Source: Diogma glabrata | Taxonomy: Eukaryota > Arthropoda > Insecta > Diptera > Cylindrotomidae | Reading direction: 5' to 3' | DNA: 64,000 nt | Assembly: GCA_963693315.1 (NCBI GenBank) | Contig: OY856188.1 | Location: 155,948,730 to 156,012,729 of the forward strand | Shown here: positions 22,297 through 33,019 of the stretch, piece after piece | Layout of the letters: each line of letters opens with the position of its first letter | How positions within the stretch are numbered: the stretch's first letter is position 1 | Translations under genes and position numbers: made by a program | The notes under the pieces: model-generated | Told to the model about the DNA's origin: nothing | What the model saw: only the letters and a program-made list of their open reading frames with translations | The model's database searches: none

Positions 22297-22396
22297 GTGG
22301 TGAAAACGTCTCTTTTTGCGTGACTGAACGGTTTGTCCACGAGACGCGATAGCCTCGAGTGGAATAAGTTCAGGAACGCAAAAACGTTTTCACCAC
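22297..22396. repeat. Imperfect hairpin 1
   Basis: GTGGTGAAAACGT...TTTTGCGT...CTGAAC pairs with GTTCAG...ACGCAAAA...TTTTCACCAC. The sequence is GC-richer than its surroundings. Non-coding. Confidence 0.7.
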
Positions 22397-22537
22397 GCGT
22401 AGAAAACGCTATTTTTTCTTCGCTTGTAAATATAAATGATAATATTTACAAATTTATCTACTAAAAACTTACAAAACGACATATCTAAATTTGACTGTGT
22501 AGAAAATAAACAATTATACATCGCATTTTTACCAGTG

Positions 22538-22610
22538 TAAAATAATGTTATTATTGTGTTCGCCTACAGATGGAATAATAACAGGCGAACACAATAACAA
22601 CATTATTTTA
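22538..22610. repeat. Near-perfect hairpin 2
   Basis: Arms of 27-28 bp (TAAAATAATGTT... ...AACATTATTTTA, with the CGCCT/AGGCG inner pair) around a 17-nt loop. Confidence 0.75.
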
Positions 22611-23040
22611 GACACGGCATTTTTATTCAATTAAACTTCGTAAGTTTATTTCTCCACTTCAATGTGTAAATTTATACAGTATTTTCTAAATTTTAGTGAT
22701 AAATTCTGCCTTTTTTGTAAGATTTTTAAATTACTATTTAGAGTGCGTATAATCTTCTGTAAGAGCGTTGTCACATTAATTCGCAGGATTAGCCAACGGC
22801 TTAGGAGGTTCGTGATCTTACATTTTTATGAAGTGGATCATAGCTTAAAAACAAAAAAAAATTTCTCGATCATACCTACCTCATCTCATCTGATCTCGCA
22901 CCACCCCCACGACAGACAAAAAAAATTAATACATTTTATTTTCTTTTATCAACAACCATATTTAATTTTCATCACTTTCAACATAAGAGAGAGGTAAACG
23001 AGAATTCCGTCGTTTCTTTTTATTTAAAATAATAGTATAT

Positions 23041-23160
23041 TATTGAATTAGGAGCTAAAGTTGTACTTTTTGTGTTGAGTCTATAGTTTGGCGGCTGACC
23101 GTAGGGAGGCCGACAATTATAGACGAAACACAAAAAGTCACCTTAGCCCCGAATTCAATA
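23041..23160. repeat. Imperfect hairpin 3
   Basis: TATTGAATT...GCTAA...TTTTTGTGTT..GTCTAT..TGGC folds onto GCCGACA..ATAGAC..ACACAAAAA..TTAGC..GAATTCAATA. Arms are about 50 nt with bulges. Confidence 0.7.
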
Positions 23161-23336
23161 CACTGTTTTTTCGGCAAACGTTTAAATTTATCTAAAAATA
23201 TGAAATTAATTCATCAAATTTTTTATAAATATGTTTTAGGTAATAAATTTTCTGAAATTAATTTTTATTTATTTTGATTCATTAAATTGAACTGAAATGC
23301 ATTCTGTTTTGAACAAATTAATAATATCATGTTATT

Positions 23337-23545
23337 TTACTTTACTGCCGCCGTAAAAATATGAAAATAACTTTACTGCCGCCGTAAAAATATGAAAATT
23401 ACTTTACAGCCACCGTAAAAATATGCAAGTAACTTTACAGCGGGCGACAGATAAAATAAAAATGGCGTTACTTTTGCAGCCGCCGGCTAAAAAGTAAGAC
23501 TTTAGCTACTCCCCAGTGGCAGTAAAGTTAAACTTTACAGTCGTT
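23337..23545. repeat. 30-bp tandem repeat with GCCGCCG cores
   Basis: ACTTTACTGCCGCCGTAAAA recurs about every 30 bp near 23339, 23371 and 23402 with decay. Inverted and partial versions follow to about 23545 (CCGCCGGC, TTTACTGCC complement). CpG-containing in an AT-rich setting. Confidence 0.7.
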
Positions 23546-24192
23546 TGCCAAAAAAATTAATTTTTATTTTAATATAGAAATATAATACAACTATTAATAC
23601 GAATTCGTATTTTAATTTTTTTTTTTGAAAAAAAATTAATAATATATATAATTTTTAACTTACCCTACACCGTAATTCATAAATCTAAAATAGGAAATTA
23701 ATAACTAAGACTAACACTAGAGTTGTATCTTTTTTTTTTTAATTTAGGACAAATACAATATTAAAATTTTTTTTCAAGTTTTTTTGTTTTAATTTTTTTT
23801 GTTCACTGTTTTTGAGATTTGAGAATTTTATTTCATAGTTTTTTTTTTATATTATTTTTATCATTTTCATTTTTTTCAAAATAGCTTGTTTTTTTCTTAA
23901 TCAATATTTCACGCAAAATTTCAATTTTGTTTTAATTTTTTTTCACCGTTATTAAAATTTGCAATTATAGCTTTATAATTATTTTTATACTATTTTTTTC
24001 CATTTTCATTTTCAAGATAACTTTTTTTTAAACAATATTTCACCCAAAATTTCAATTTTTTCCCATTGCCGCCTTATCTTTATATTTCTTTATTTTATTT
24101 TGAAAAGAAACACCTTCTAATCTTGTGATGAAGAATGGTCACAGACCAGTTAATTCCTTTGTAAAACAAATTATACGAATAACACCAAAGAG
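23546..24192. other. AT-rich, T-run-rich stretch
   Basis: Repeated A/T-only motifs such as TTTTTTCAATTTTG. No gene seen. Confidence 0.5.
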
Positions 24193-24478
24193 TAATTTAT
24201 GGTTTTTTTTTTTTTTTTTTTTTTTGACGTATTATTGATTTTTATTATTATGAAAATATTAGTTACAATTTTTAAGAGTACAGTAAATTTTTTAATATTA
24301 CTTTTCAGCTTTAGAATAAATATTGGATTATTTATGAATAATTTTGTTTTTATAGTATGGTACAATGAAGGAAAATTTGTGTGAAAAAACCTTTCTATAA
24401 TAACTTAACCTAATACCTATAACTACTTAACCTAATAACTAAAACTAATTAAGGGGTTTTCTTGGTGAACGAAGTTGA

Positions 24479-27157
24479 CTAAAGTTGTAGAATCTCATTC
24501 ACCAATGGATTATCAATATTATTTAAGTTTTGGTAAAATTTGTTTTTGCGTTTGTTAATATATGTTTCTATTAGATCGATGTTGTGTAATTTGTGTAACT
24601 TGTATGTAGAATAGTGCCATGGTTTGTTATAAATAATTTTTAATATTTTATTTTGTGTCCTTTGAAGTTTAAGTCTGTGAGATTTTGCACAGCATTCCCA
24701 TACTGGAATACCGTATGTTAGTTTTGGTATAATCACGGATTTGAAAAGGATCAATTTATTTTTAACATTTAATTTCGAGTTTCTGTTTATAAAGGGATAA
24801 AGCATTTTTATTACGTTTCCCGTGTTATTAATTCTTTCAGAAATATGATCCGAGAAGGTTAGTTTTTTATCAAGTGTTATACCTAGGTACTTTAAACTAT
24901 TTGACCACGGGATGTTTTTACCGTTTATAACTATATCTCTGCTGGGAAGGCTTAGTGTTTTTCGCTTGCGTGTAAAGAAGCATGTTTGATATTTGTTAAC
25001 ATTGACCCTTATTTTCCATCGATCAAAGAAATTATTGACTTCATTAATTGCTACTTCAAGTTTATTGACGATATAATTTGGATCTTCAGAAGATGTCAAG
25101 ATAGCTGTGTCATCAGCGAAGAGTGAGTATTCACAATCACTAGATCGTGGCAGGTCGGCGGTGTAGATATTATAAAGCAATGGACTAAGCACTGCTCCTT
25201 GTGGAGTTCCGGAAGGAATTGCGAATTTTTTGGATTTTGTTCCTTCAATACTAACGTTAAAATATCTGTCGCAAAGAAAACTGCGAATGATTTTTACAAG
25301 ATAGATAGGTGTTTGGATGTTGAATAATTTGTGAAGAAGACCGTCATGCCATATAGCGTCGAAGGCTTTTTCGATGTCTAGCAACAGCATTCCCACTGAT
25401 TGTTTGTTATTGATTTTGTGTTTTATTAGTTTGGTTACTCGTAACAATTGATGATTTGTTGAGTGGCCTGTGCGGAAACCAAATTGTTCGTATGGTATTA
25501 TGTTTTTGCTTGAAACAAACTTATTAAGTCGAGCATAGATTACTTTTTCGAAAATTTTGCTAAAGCCACTTAACAAACTAATTGGTCGGTAGCTTGTTGG
25601 ACTAGTAGGATCCTTTTTTGGTTTACAAATTGCTATGACGTTTGCGTTTTTCCAGGCGGATGGAAAATATCCTATTTTCATGCATGCGTTGAAGATAAAA
25701 GCAAGAGCTACAAATAACTTTTTAGGACTTCGTTTTAAAACTTGATTATGTATATTATCACTACCGCAAGCTTTTCTGTTTCGTAGTCTTTTTACTATTG
25801 TTAACAGCTCCCTGTGGTTTGTGATTTCATCAATTTCCCATGAAGTAATTGAACTAATAAAAGTTTTAGTATTTAAAACTGCTTTGGTCGTTTCTGGGTC
25901 ATTTATATTTTGGTTAATGACATGTGCTTGATAAAAAACTTCACCGATTGCGTTACATTTTTCTGAAGTTGTTAAGAGGAGTTTATTCTGAGAATTTAAT
26001 GGGGGTATTTTTTTGGAAGGTTTACCGACAATTTTGTTAAGATTCCATAATTTATTAGATCCGGGTGTTATTGTTTCTAATAATTTCCCCCACCGTTTAT
26101 TCCTGATGTTGGTGATAGAATTGCGTATGGCTGCATTTATTTTCTGGTAATTCACCTTATTAATTGGATTTCTTGTTCTTTGCCATTGACGACGATAACA
26201 ATTTCTTATTTTAATTTGCTGTACGATTTCATTAGGGATTGAAGGCTCTTGAGATTTCAGCTTTTGCTTGGGTATATATTTTTCTTGGGCTTCAAAAACC
26301 AGATCTGTTAATCGTTTTACTTCATCGTCTATGCCTTCTGGAGAATTAATTCGATTTTCGATATCGAAAATATTAATTTTGGCTTTGAGGAATAAATAAA
26401 GAGAAGCCCATTTAGCTTTATTAAAATTGTAACTCGTTGATGAAGTTGCACTTATATTTGGAGAAGTGTTTAGCAAATCGAATACAACTGGTAAGTGGTC
26501 AGAAGACAACTCAGTTTTGGCAACCGGTTGAGAAATAAGGTGTGGAATATTGTGTAAAGCAAGGTCAAGTGTCGATGGGTTGCCTCGACTAGAATTCGGA
26601 CAATAAGAAGAAGTATTTGGAAAACTAATGTTAAATCTACCTCTTGACATTTCGTCATACATAGCATTTCCAGCTCGGTTTGATCTTCGACAGTTCCAGT
26701 ATCTATGACGACTGTTAAAATCTCCACAGATAACGAAGCTATTTTGACTATTGGCTATTTTACGTAAATCCTTTTTAAATTGCTGAATTTTGTCAACATT
26801 GATCTTAGTACCTGGAAAATAGCAGGAAACAATAATTATCTCACCATGCTGTGTAAACACTTTTAAGCCTAATGATTCAATAACTGATGTGTCAAAGCTG
26901 GGTAGTAGTGAATGTTTAATGTTTCGTTTTATGAAAATTGCTACACCACCGCCTGGTTGTTGTTGTCTATCATTTCTATAGCAAATATATTCACTATTTT
27001 TTAAGAGTTTCAAATTAGGCTTTAGCCATGTTTCGTTCACCAAGAAAATGTCAATTTTATTTATGTCTAAAAAATAATAAATTTCATTAATTTTATTGGA
27101 AATGCTTTGCGCATTCCAATATGCAATTTTTATATTATTTAAATTATTTAACGCCAT
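24479..27157 (-). CDS. LINE 1 ORF2: apurinic-type endonuclease and reverse transcriptase
   Basis: 892 codons from an ATG at 27157 to a stop at 24479, no internal stop. The N-terminal endonuclease shows N15 (AYWNAQS), E42 (NETW), GDFNSRH at 145-151 and SDHLPV with D220/H221. The RT shows RPISLLSGFSKIFEK (524-538), QFGFRTGHST (558-567), LLLDIEKAFDAIWHD (591-605), GTPQGAVLSPLLYNI (650-664) and the catalytic FADD (680-683), then LKYLGITLDKKLTF. The C-terminal part carries the usual LINE tail (LTYGIPVWE). All catalytic residues I can check are intact, so the enzyme could still be functional, although ORF1 is damaged and the 5' UTR is interrupted. Confidence 0.93.
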   Translation of the reverse strand: MALNNLNNIKIAYWNAQSISNKINEIYYFLDINKIDIFLVNETWLKPNLKLLKNSEYICYRNDRQQQPGGGVAIFIKRNIKHSLLPSFDTSVIESLGLKVFTQHGEIIIVSCYFPGTKINVDKIQQFKKDLRKIANSQNSFVICGDFNSRHRYWNCRRSNRAGNAMYDEMSRGRFNISFPNTSSYCPNSSRGNPSTLDLALHNIPHLISQPVAKTELSSDHLPVVFDLLNTSPNISATSSTSYNFNKAKWASLYLFLKAKINIFDIENRINSPEGIDDEVKRLTDLVFEAQEKYIPKQKLKSQEPSIPNEIVQQIKIRNCYRRQWQRTRNPINKVNYQKINAAIRNSITNIRNKRWGKLLETITPGSNKLWNLNKIVGKPSKKIPPLNSQNKLLLTTSEKCNAIGEVFYQAHVINQNINDPETTKAVLNTKTFISSITSWEIDEITNHRELLTIVKRLRNRKACGSDNIHNQVLKRSPKKLFVALAFIFNACMKIGYFPSAWKNANVIAICKPKKDPTSPTSYRPISLLSGFSKIFEKVIYARLNKFVSSKNIIPYEQFGFRTGHSTNHQLLRVTKLIKHKINNKQSVGMLLLDIEKAFDAIWHDGLLHKLFNIQTPIYLVKIIRSFLCDRYFNVSIEGTKSKKFAIPSGTPQGAVLSPLLYNIYTADLPRSSDCEYSLFADDTAILTSSEDPNYIVNKLEVAINEVNNFFDRWKIRVNVNKYQTCFFTRKRKTLSLPSRDIVINGKNIPWSNSLKYLGITLDKKLTFSDHISERINNTGNVIKMLYPFINRNSKLNVKNKLILFKSVIIPKLTYGIPVWECCAKSHRLKLQRTQNKILKIIYNKPWHYSTYKLHKLHNIDLIETYINKRKNKFYQNLNNIDNPLVNEILQL

Positions 27158-28510
27158 AAAGGTACTTAACTGAAAGCCCGGCTATGACTTGAAATTGTTG
27201 TTCCTTGTTCCTGCAGTGTTTTAGCTGGGATATGATGTCGTTTACTAACCTCATTATTTGTTCGACTGTAAATAGATCACTATTATTATGGTTATTGAAG
27301 TTAGTGATATGTGAATAATTTGTAGTTGTAGTGTTTGTGATCCGCTTAGCATTTTCTAACGGCAGTTCGGAGAGTTTCTGGTTCGGATTTAAGGTTGGAA
27401 AATCCGAGCTATTGAACACAAAACTAGGTTTGCGACTAATGTTTCGTTTTTTTGTTGTTTTTTCCCTTATTTGTTGGTACTCTGCAAGTTTTGGACATTC
27501 TTTCGAATTGGATTTGTGTGATTGTGAGCAATTAGCGCATTTTAATATCACAGGTTCACTTGGACTATCTTGTTGAGGACATTCAGTTGTGAGATGCTGA
27601 TTGCTGCAATACATGCATCTCGATGGAAGATTACAGTGTTTAGCTCCATGACCATAAAGCTGACAATTTCTGCACTGGGTGGGACCAGATCGCCTGTTAA
27701 TATAGTTGTTCCACTGTACCATCACATTATATATATGTTTTGTTTGACGAAGTTTTGAAATATTTGTAGTACCAGGCTTAAAGTATAAAAGATACGTCAT
27801 TTGATCGATGTATCGTTGATTTTTAATATTAAGTTTCTTAATTTCAGATGGTTGATCAACTCCTTCGTCTTTCAACGCTGTTTCAATATCTGTTATGCTC
27901 CAGTTTGGTAGTCCGGAGAGAACAAACTTAATAAGTTTGTTTTCCTTTTTTTCAAACGAATAATACATTTTATTGTCCTTTTTTAGCGCAGCAATTAACT
28001 CATTATAGTCTTTATCGTTTTCCAAAAGAACTTTAATTCCTACAGACATAAACTTTAATTTGTATTTTGTAATATTATTATTTTTTATTAATGCATGCGC
28101 ATCAAAAGTTGAAATTTCTTTTAATATTATTGGAGGTATGATTTCTTTTTTTTTGTTATTAGTAACTGTATTATGTTGATCTATTTTGTCGTCAATTTCT
28201 GTGACGTCATCAATCGTATTATTATCAAAAGATCAAATCGATTTTGAACTGGAATGTTAATTTTTATTTGAGTTGAATTGTTTTTTGGCTGATTACAGCT
28301 ATCTGGTTTTAAACTTTGAGTTTGTGACATGTTGTTCAGTCCTTTAGAGCGTTTTGTAGATGTGTTGGTTAATTTTGAGGTTTGTTGAGAGTTATGACTC
28401 ATTTTTATCACGTATTCCTCGACCTTTGGGAATTTATTAATTAAATCTGCTTCATCTTCAGAGAAGTCGCGGCTTCTCTGAGTATTATTTTCACACTCGT
28501 CTTCACTCAC
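27144..28510 (-). pseudogene. LINE 1 ORF1: gag-like zinc-knuckle protein with a 1-nt frameshift
   Basis: The part from 28049 down is open (301 codons). It contains an RNA-binding region (FVLSGLPNWSITDIETAL) and three knuckles: CRNCQLYGHGAKHC, CMYCSNQHLTTEC and CANCSQSHKSNSKEC. Upstream, the same protein continues in another frame from 28402 (ATG) or 28510 (GTG) to about 28230, where a one-base shift joins FDLL to DNNTIDD. Comparison with ORF1 of LINE 2 (shared IPPII...IS.YN...MS.GIK pattern) shows the two halves belong together. An assembly error at a short A/T run is possible. Confidence 0.83.
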
Positions 28511-28816
28511 TGCTTATTATGACACAGTTGCAAAATCAATGATTTTACAAGTTGAAAAAGTTAACAAGCACTCTTGTATACGAATTACCGTATTTTAAAC
28601 AATTTATTTTATTTCAATTATTTAGTTTGAAGGATTCGATATTCGGTGTTTGCGAAGTAAACATCAAATTATCAAGTTATAATCAAATTTTTTGAATATT
28701 AAAATTTCTAACTGTGTTTTATTTTTTGTTTGGATTTGTTGTTAGTTATAAATTCAAATCAAATTAAAGTTAAACATTGAAATATAAATTGATTGTTTTG
28801 TGATTATTGTGTGTGG

Positions 28817-30073
28817 ATGCTCACAAATAAAAGAACTATAAGTCGCCAGATGCGTAGCCTCCCTAGGAGCTCGCTCAGCAGCATTAAACAGATGAGTCAA
28901 GGCATTAAAATGAGTGACATCCCAACAGTAAACAGGTATGCAGGTTTACCGCCTAACGTTAATTTATCAAAATATGCAAAAACATCGCAAACTAGTTCTC
29001 CGTATGGTGAAAGTTCTAGAAAACCTGTAGAAAAAATTCCTCCAATAATTACAAAATCTTCCTCAACGGAGATTCATAAAACTATGAAGGAACTAAATAT
29101 TTCAAAATATAATATACAAATAATGTCAATTGGCATAAAAATACTTACATATAGCCTATCAGACTATAACAAAATTTTTACTAAATTAAAAGAACATAAC
29201 AATGGTATGTTCTCATATACGCTTGAGGAAAATCGTTTTGTTAAATTTGTACTATGTGGGCTCCATGATATGGATACAAATGAAGTTAAGAAAAGCCTCG
29301 AGAATAGTGGCCTGAGTCCTGTTAATGTTTGGAAAACTATTCCTAAAAAATATCGTCGAAACAGTGAAGATGCCCTTTATTTTGTTGCTTTCAAAAAGGG
29401 ATCAATGTCTCTGAACCAATTAAAAAATATTAGATTTGTTAATAACACAGTGTGCAGATGGGAAATTTGTCGATCCACCAGCAAAGGTCCTCTCCAATGT
29501 TATAAATGTAAAATGTATGGTCATGGAGCGAACACATGCTACATGAAGCCAAAATGTAATTTCTGTGGTGGAGATGAACATATTGATGATATGGAGTGTC
29601 CTTTACAAAACGATATTACTAAACATGTTTGCTGTAATTGTAGTGGAAATCATACATCTAACTCTATAATTTGTCCAGAAAGAGAAAAATACATTCAAAT
29701 AAAAAATCATCTGAATCTAAAAAATAAGTTGAGTCGACCTTCAAATCAACCAACGTTTTCATTTCAACAACAGGATTTTCCTATTCTTCCTTCAATACCT
29801 CATCAAAACAACAATAAAAATTTTAATAATAATAATAATAATAATAATTTTGTTAACAAAAAAATGCAGTTCAGTACAGTGGTTCAAACAAATGCAATCA
29901 ATCATGAAAATTCAATTAATATTAATTCAGATAGCACAAATGATTTGTTTGCACCACATGAGTTATTACAAATTCTCAAAGAACTTGTTTCAGGACTTCG
30001 GGGGTGCCATTCCAAAGAAGAACAATTTGATGTTATGGCTAATATTGCTATTAAATATGTCTGTTATCCATAA
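28817..30073 (+). CDS. LINE 2 ORF1: gag-like zinc-knuckle protein
   Basis: 418 codons from the first ATG at 28817; ATGs at 28892 and 28910 are alternatives. A basic Ser-rich N-terminus leads to IPPIITKSSS, then an RNA-binding region (FVKFVLCGLHDMDTNEVKK), then knuckles CYKCKMYGHGANTC, CNFCGGDEHIDDMEC and CCNCSGNHTSNSIIC. Next is an Asn-rich low-complexity stretch (AAT repeat at 29821-29850) and a C-terminal helix (LLQILKELVSGLRGCHSKEEQFDVMA, conserved in LINE 1 as QFQVIAGLSVKYL). It would coat the LINE RNA. No stops; probably intact. Confidence 0.88.
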   Translation: MLTNKRTISRQMRSLPRSSLSSIKQMSQGIKMSDIPTVNRYAGLPPNVNLSKYAKTSQTSSPYGESSRKPVEKIPPIITKSSSTEIHKTMKELNISKYNIQIMSIGIKILTYSLSDYNKIFTKLKEHNNGMFSYTLEENRFVKFVLCGLHDMDTNEVKKSLENSGLSPVNVWKTIPKKYRRNSEDALYFVAFKKGSMSLNQLKNIRFVNNTVCRWEICRSTSKGPLQCYKCKMYGHGANTCYMKPKCNFCGGDEHIDDMECPLQNDITKHVCCNCSGNHTSNSIICPEREKYIQIKNHLNLKNKLSRPSNQPTFSFQQQDFPILPSIPHQNNNKNFNNNNNNNNFVNKKMQFSTVVQTNAINHENSININSDSTNDLFAPHELLQILKELVSGLRGCHSKEEQFDVMANIAIKYVCYP

Positions 30074-32714
30074 TTCTTTAAAAATTTGTGTGTGGAACGC
30101 GTACGGTATAAAAAATAAAAAATTTGAGGTAATTCAGTTTTTAGATAATTTTAATATTGATATATTACTTATTAGTGAAACGCATTTAAAGCCTTCTATT
30201 TCATTTTCGATTCCTAATTTTCGATTTTATCGTAATGATAGAGAAAATATTCGCAGGGGTGGTGTTGGTATTCTTATAAAAGATTGCATTAAACATTCGC
30301 TTCTTCCTGACCTTAAATTAAATTGTATAGAATCCCTGGGTATTAATATAATAAGTAGTGATAATAATCAACTTAAAATATTTTCTGTATATTGTTCATA
30401 TTCGAATTCTGAGCATCTCAGAAATGATTTTATAAAAATTTGTAGTGGTAATATTCCTTACCTAATTGGTGGTGATTTAAATTGTAAGCATCCTAACTGG
30501 TTTTGTCCTAGAACTAACCGCGGTGGTCGAACTTTATATGATTATTCTATTAACTCTGATTGTGTTGTTATCGCTCCCCAAGATCCTACCCACTATAGTC
30601 CTGCTGGAGTCCCTAGTATTATTGACATATTTTTAACAAACAACCCTCAGTTGATATCCGAAGTTAACACCATTCAAGCACTCTGCTCCGATCATCTGCC
30701 AGTCCTCTGTTCAATAGTATTTAATAATCAAGTAGCTCATTGCCATCGTAAATACTTTAACTATAAAAATGCTAATTGGAGCATTTATCAGAATCATATT
30801 TCATCTGAAATTGAAAATTTCAATTTAAGTTCAATTCATACTATTTCAGATGTCAACGTTGCAGTCGATTTTTTGACAGCATCCATTTCTTCAGCTCGTG
30901 ATCTATCCGTACCGCTTGTGCCTGTTCTTCCAACTGATAAATTGTTATTATCTGATCAAGTGTTAAGTTTTATCAGACACCGAAATTCGCTTAGAAGATC
31001 TTACCTCAGAAGTCGCCTTGCTCACATTAAAACCTCAATAAACTTGCTAAATAGAATTATTAAATATCATATAAATATTCTTTATAATCAAAAATGGCAA
31101 ACGAAGCTTGAATGCTTGGATAATGGTTCAAGAAACTTCTGGAAAACAACTAAACATTTTAAAAACCATCGCAAGTCCATTCCACCACTAGTTACTCCCA
31201 ACACTGGAAATCGAATTTTCTTAAATACAGAAAAAGCACAAGTATTGGCTGATGTCTTCCTTGACGCTCATCAAATTCCAAACTCCAATATTGTAATTGA
31301 AGAACAAGTGAATGAATTTTGCACTAATTTCAATAATTTAGATAACAATGCTACAATTCCTGAAATTCGCCCTTCTGAAATTTCTGATATTTTGAAATTC
31401 CTTCCAAGGCTCAAAGCTCCAGGTGTAGATAATATTCCATTTATTTTACTTAAAAATCTTCCTGAAAGTGGAATCCATTTTCTTAAGATAATGTTCGAGT
31501 GCTGCTTGAAGCTAGGTTATTTCCCAATTCAATGGAAAAAAGCTAAAATTACTCCTGTTTTAAAGCCTGGCAAAGACCCCACTCTTGCTACAAGCTACAG
31601 ACCTATTAGTCTTCTTTGTACATTGGGAAAACTCTTTGAGCAGATTATCAAAAGAAGAATGGAAGAGTTCATAACTGACAATCAAATAATTATAAACGAG
31701 CAATTTGGTTTTAGATCTGGGCACTCTACAGTTCATCAAATCCATCGTGTAGTCAATCATATTAAATCTAATAGATCTTCGCTAAAATCTACTGGAATGA
31801 TATTATTAGACCTTGAACGAGCCTTTGATAAAGTTTGGCAAGACGCAGTCTGCTATAAATTATTTATATATGGATTTCCAATATTTTTAATTAAAATCAT
31901 AAAATCGTTCTTAACTGATAGAACATTTTTTGTCCAGATTTTTGATTCCATGTCCTCTATACTTAGCATTCCAGCTGGGGTTCCTCAAGGTGCCGTATTG
32001 AGTCCTTTGCTTTTTTGTTTATTCATCAATGATATTCCAAGAGATAGTGAATGTAAATTATCATTATTTGCTGATGACACTGCAATATTTGTGTCAGATG
32101 AGCTGGCGGTATCTATTATCAATAAGCTTCAATTGTACCTCACTAAAATTCTCGAATTTTTTAAAAACTGGAAACTTAGTATTAACATATCAAAATGTGA
32201 AGCCATTTATTTTACTAGGTGTAGAGCATCCCGTAAACTTCCACAACAACCTTTTCTGATTCAAAACTCTTCTTTGGAATGGAAACCTTCAACTAAATAT
32301 TTAGGAATTTATTTGGATAAATCATTAACATTTAAGACACACGTCACTCAAATACAACAAAAATGTAATGCACTGTTCAAAAGTCTATATCCTCTACTCA
32401 ACAGAAATAGTAAACTGAATAGTCATAATAAGACACTAATTTACAAGTGTGTGATTCTTAATATCATACTTTATGGTGCACCAATTTGGTGGGATATTGC
32501 TTTGTGTCATAAAAAGAAATTTCAAATTATTCAAAACAAATTTCTAAAAACTATATATAAACGCCCTAGACGTTATAGCACTTTAAGACTGCACAACGAA
32601 TTAAATATAAAGCTTGTCAATGTAGTTGCTAGAGAAGCTAATGATAGATATATAAATAAATTAAATTGTATTGAAAATGAATTAATAAATGCAATTAGCT
32701 TTACTACCGCTTAA
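30057..32714 (+). CDS. LINE 2 ORF2: endonuclease and reverse transcriptase
   Basis: 885 codons. I take the ATG at 30057, which overlaps the end of ORF1 by 17 nt, because the upstream open stretch only shadows ORF1 in another frame. Endonuclease motifs: VWNAYG (12-17), SETH (40-43), GGDLNCKHPNW, SDHLPV. RT motifs: RPISLLCTLGKLFEQ, QFGFRSGHST, LLDLERAFDKVWQD, GVPQGAVLSPLLF and FADD in LSLFADDTAIF; then KYLGIYLDKSLTF and the LINE tail. No internal stops, catalytic residues present. Translation of ORF2 would need reinitiation or a -1/+1 type coupling given the overlap. Confidence 0.93.
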   Translation: MSVIHNSLKICVWNAYGIKNKKFEVIQFLDNFNIDILLISETHLKPSISFSIPNFRFYRNDRENIRRGGVGILIKDCIKHSLLPDLKLNCIESLGINIISSDNNQLKIFSVYCSYSNSEHLRNDFIKICSGNIPYLIGGDLNCKHPNWFCPRTNRGGRTLYDYSINSDCVVIAPQDPTHYSPAGVPSIIDIFLTNNPQLISEVNTIQALCSDHLPVLCSIVFNNQVAHCHRKYFNYKNANWSIYQNHISSEIENFNLSSIHTISDVNVAVDFLTASISSARDLSVPLVPVLPTDKLLLSDQVLSFIRHRNSLRRSYLRSRLAHIKTSINLLNRIIKYHINILYNQKWQTKLECLDNGSRNFWKTTKHFKNHRKSIPPLVTPNTGNRIFLNTEKAQVLADVFLDAHQIPNSNIVIEEQVNEFCTNFNNLDNNATIPEIRPSEISDILKFLPRLKAPGVDNIPFILLKNLPESGIHFLKIMFECCLKLGYFPIQWKKAKITPVLKPGKDPTLATSYRPISLLCTLGKLFEQIIKRRMEEFITDNQIIINEQFGFRSGHSTVHQIHRVVNHIKSNRSSLKSTGMILLDLERAFDKVWQDAVCYKLFIYGFPIFLIKIIKSFLTDRTFFVQIFDSMSSILSIPAGVPQGAVLSPLLFCLFINDIPRDSECKLSLFADDTAIFVSDELAVSIINKLQLYLTKILEFFKNWKLSINISKCEAIYFTRCRASRKLPQQPFLIQNSSLEWKPSTKYLGIYLDKSLTFKTHVTQIQQKCNALFKSLYPLLNRNSKLNSHNKTLIYKCVILNIILYGAPIWWDIALCHKKKFQIIQNKFLKTIYKRPRRYSTLRLHNELNIKLVNVVAREANDRYINKLNCIENELINAISFTTA

Positions 32715-33019
32715 TTTTTGCAACGTAGCTTTTAAGTTTAGATTTAAGTAGGTTAGGTAAATGTAAGTTTTTTATTAGTTACTAAGCAGACTGAACTGCA
32801 TTTGAAAATATAAACATTCTTTTTCACTTATTTTTCGCAATACTCATACTAATTAATTTCATCTGTTGTAAAGCTTACTATTAAAAGCTGATCTCAGTAA
32901 ACTATTAAATGTATACAACTGTATTATAAAATTTAAAGTCAATAAAGGATTATTTATTTATTTATTTAGTTTGAAACGATTCGCTTCACTGTTAAATTGA
33001 AACTCTAATTTATGGTTTT

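Larger units (their letters stand above)
28632..32961 (+). mobile_element. Jockey-like LINE 2, inserted head to head in LINE 1
   Basis: Flanked by TTATTTAGTTTGAA (28618-28631 and 32962-32975). The 3' end is AATAAAGGATT plus a (TTTA)n tail instead of poly(A). ORF1 and ORF2 are both open. Related to but clearly different from LINE 1. The insertion point is the 5' UTR of LINE 1 in the opposite direction, so LINE 2 is the younger of the two. Confidence 0.87.
24207..33005 (-). mobile_element. Jockey-like LINE 1, split by an opposite LINE in its 5' UTR
   Basis: Bounded by TAATTTATGGTTTT on both sides (24193-24206 and 33006-33019), with a poly(A) tail on the minus strand read as the T run 24203-24225. 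The 5' UTR lies at 33005-32976 and resumes at 28617-28511 across LINE 2. ORF1 (gag-like) is followed by ORF2 (endonuclease plus RT) overlapping by 14 nt. ORF2 is open throughout; ORF1 has one apparent 1-nt frame shift. Assignment to the Jockey group rests on the EN-RT layout without RNase H and on the knuckle-bearing ORF1. Confidence 0.87.

Noticed and set aside
22662..22997. 111-codon ORF
   Set aside because: No domain, AT-rich, between hairpin repeats; probably chance.
29850..30056. Upstream 69-codon extension of LINE 2 ORF2
   Set aside because: Overlaps the real ORF1 in another frame; ORF2 homology starts after the ATG at 30057.
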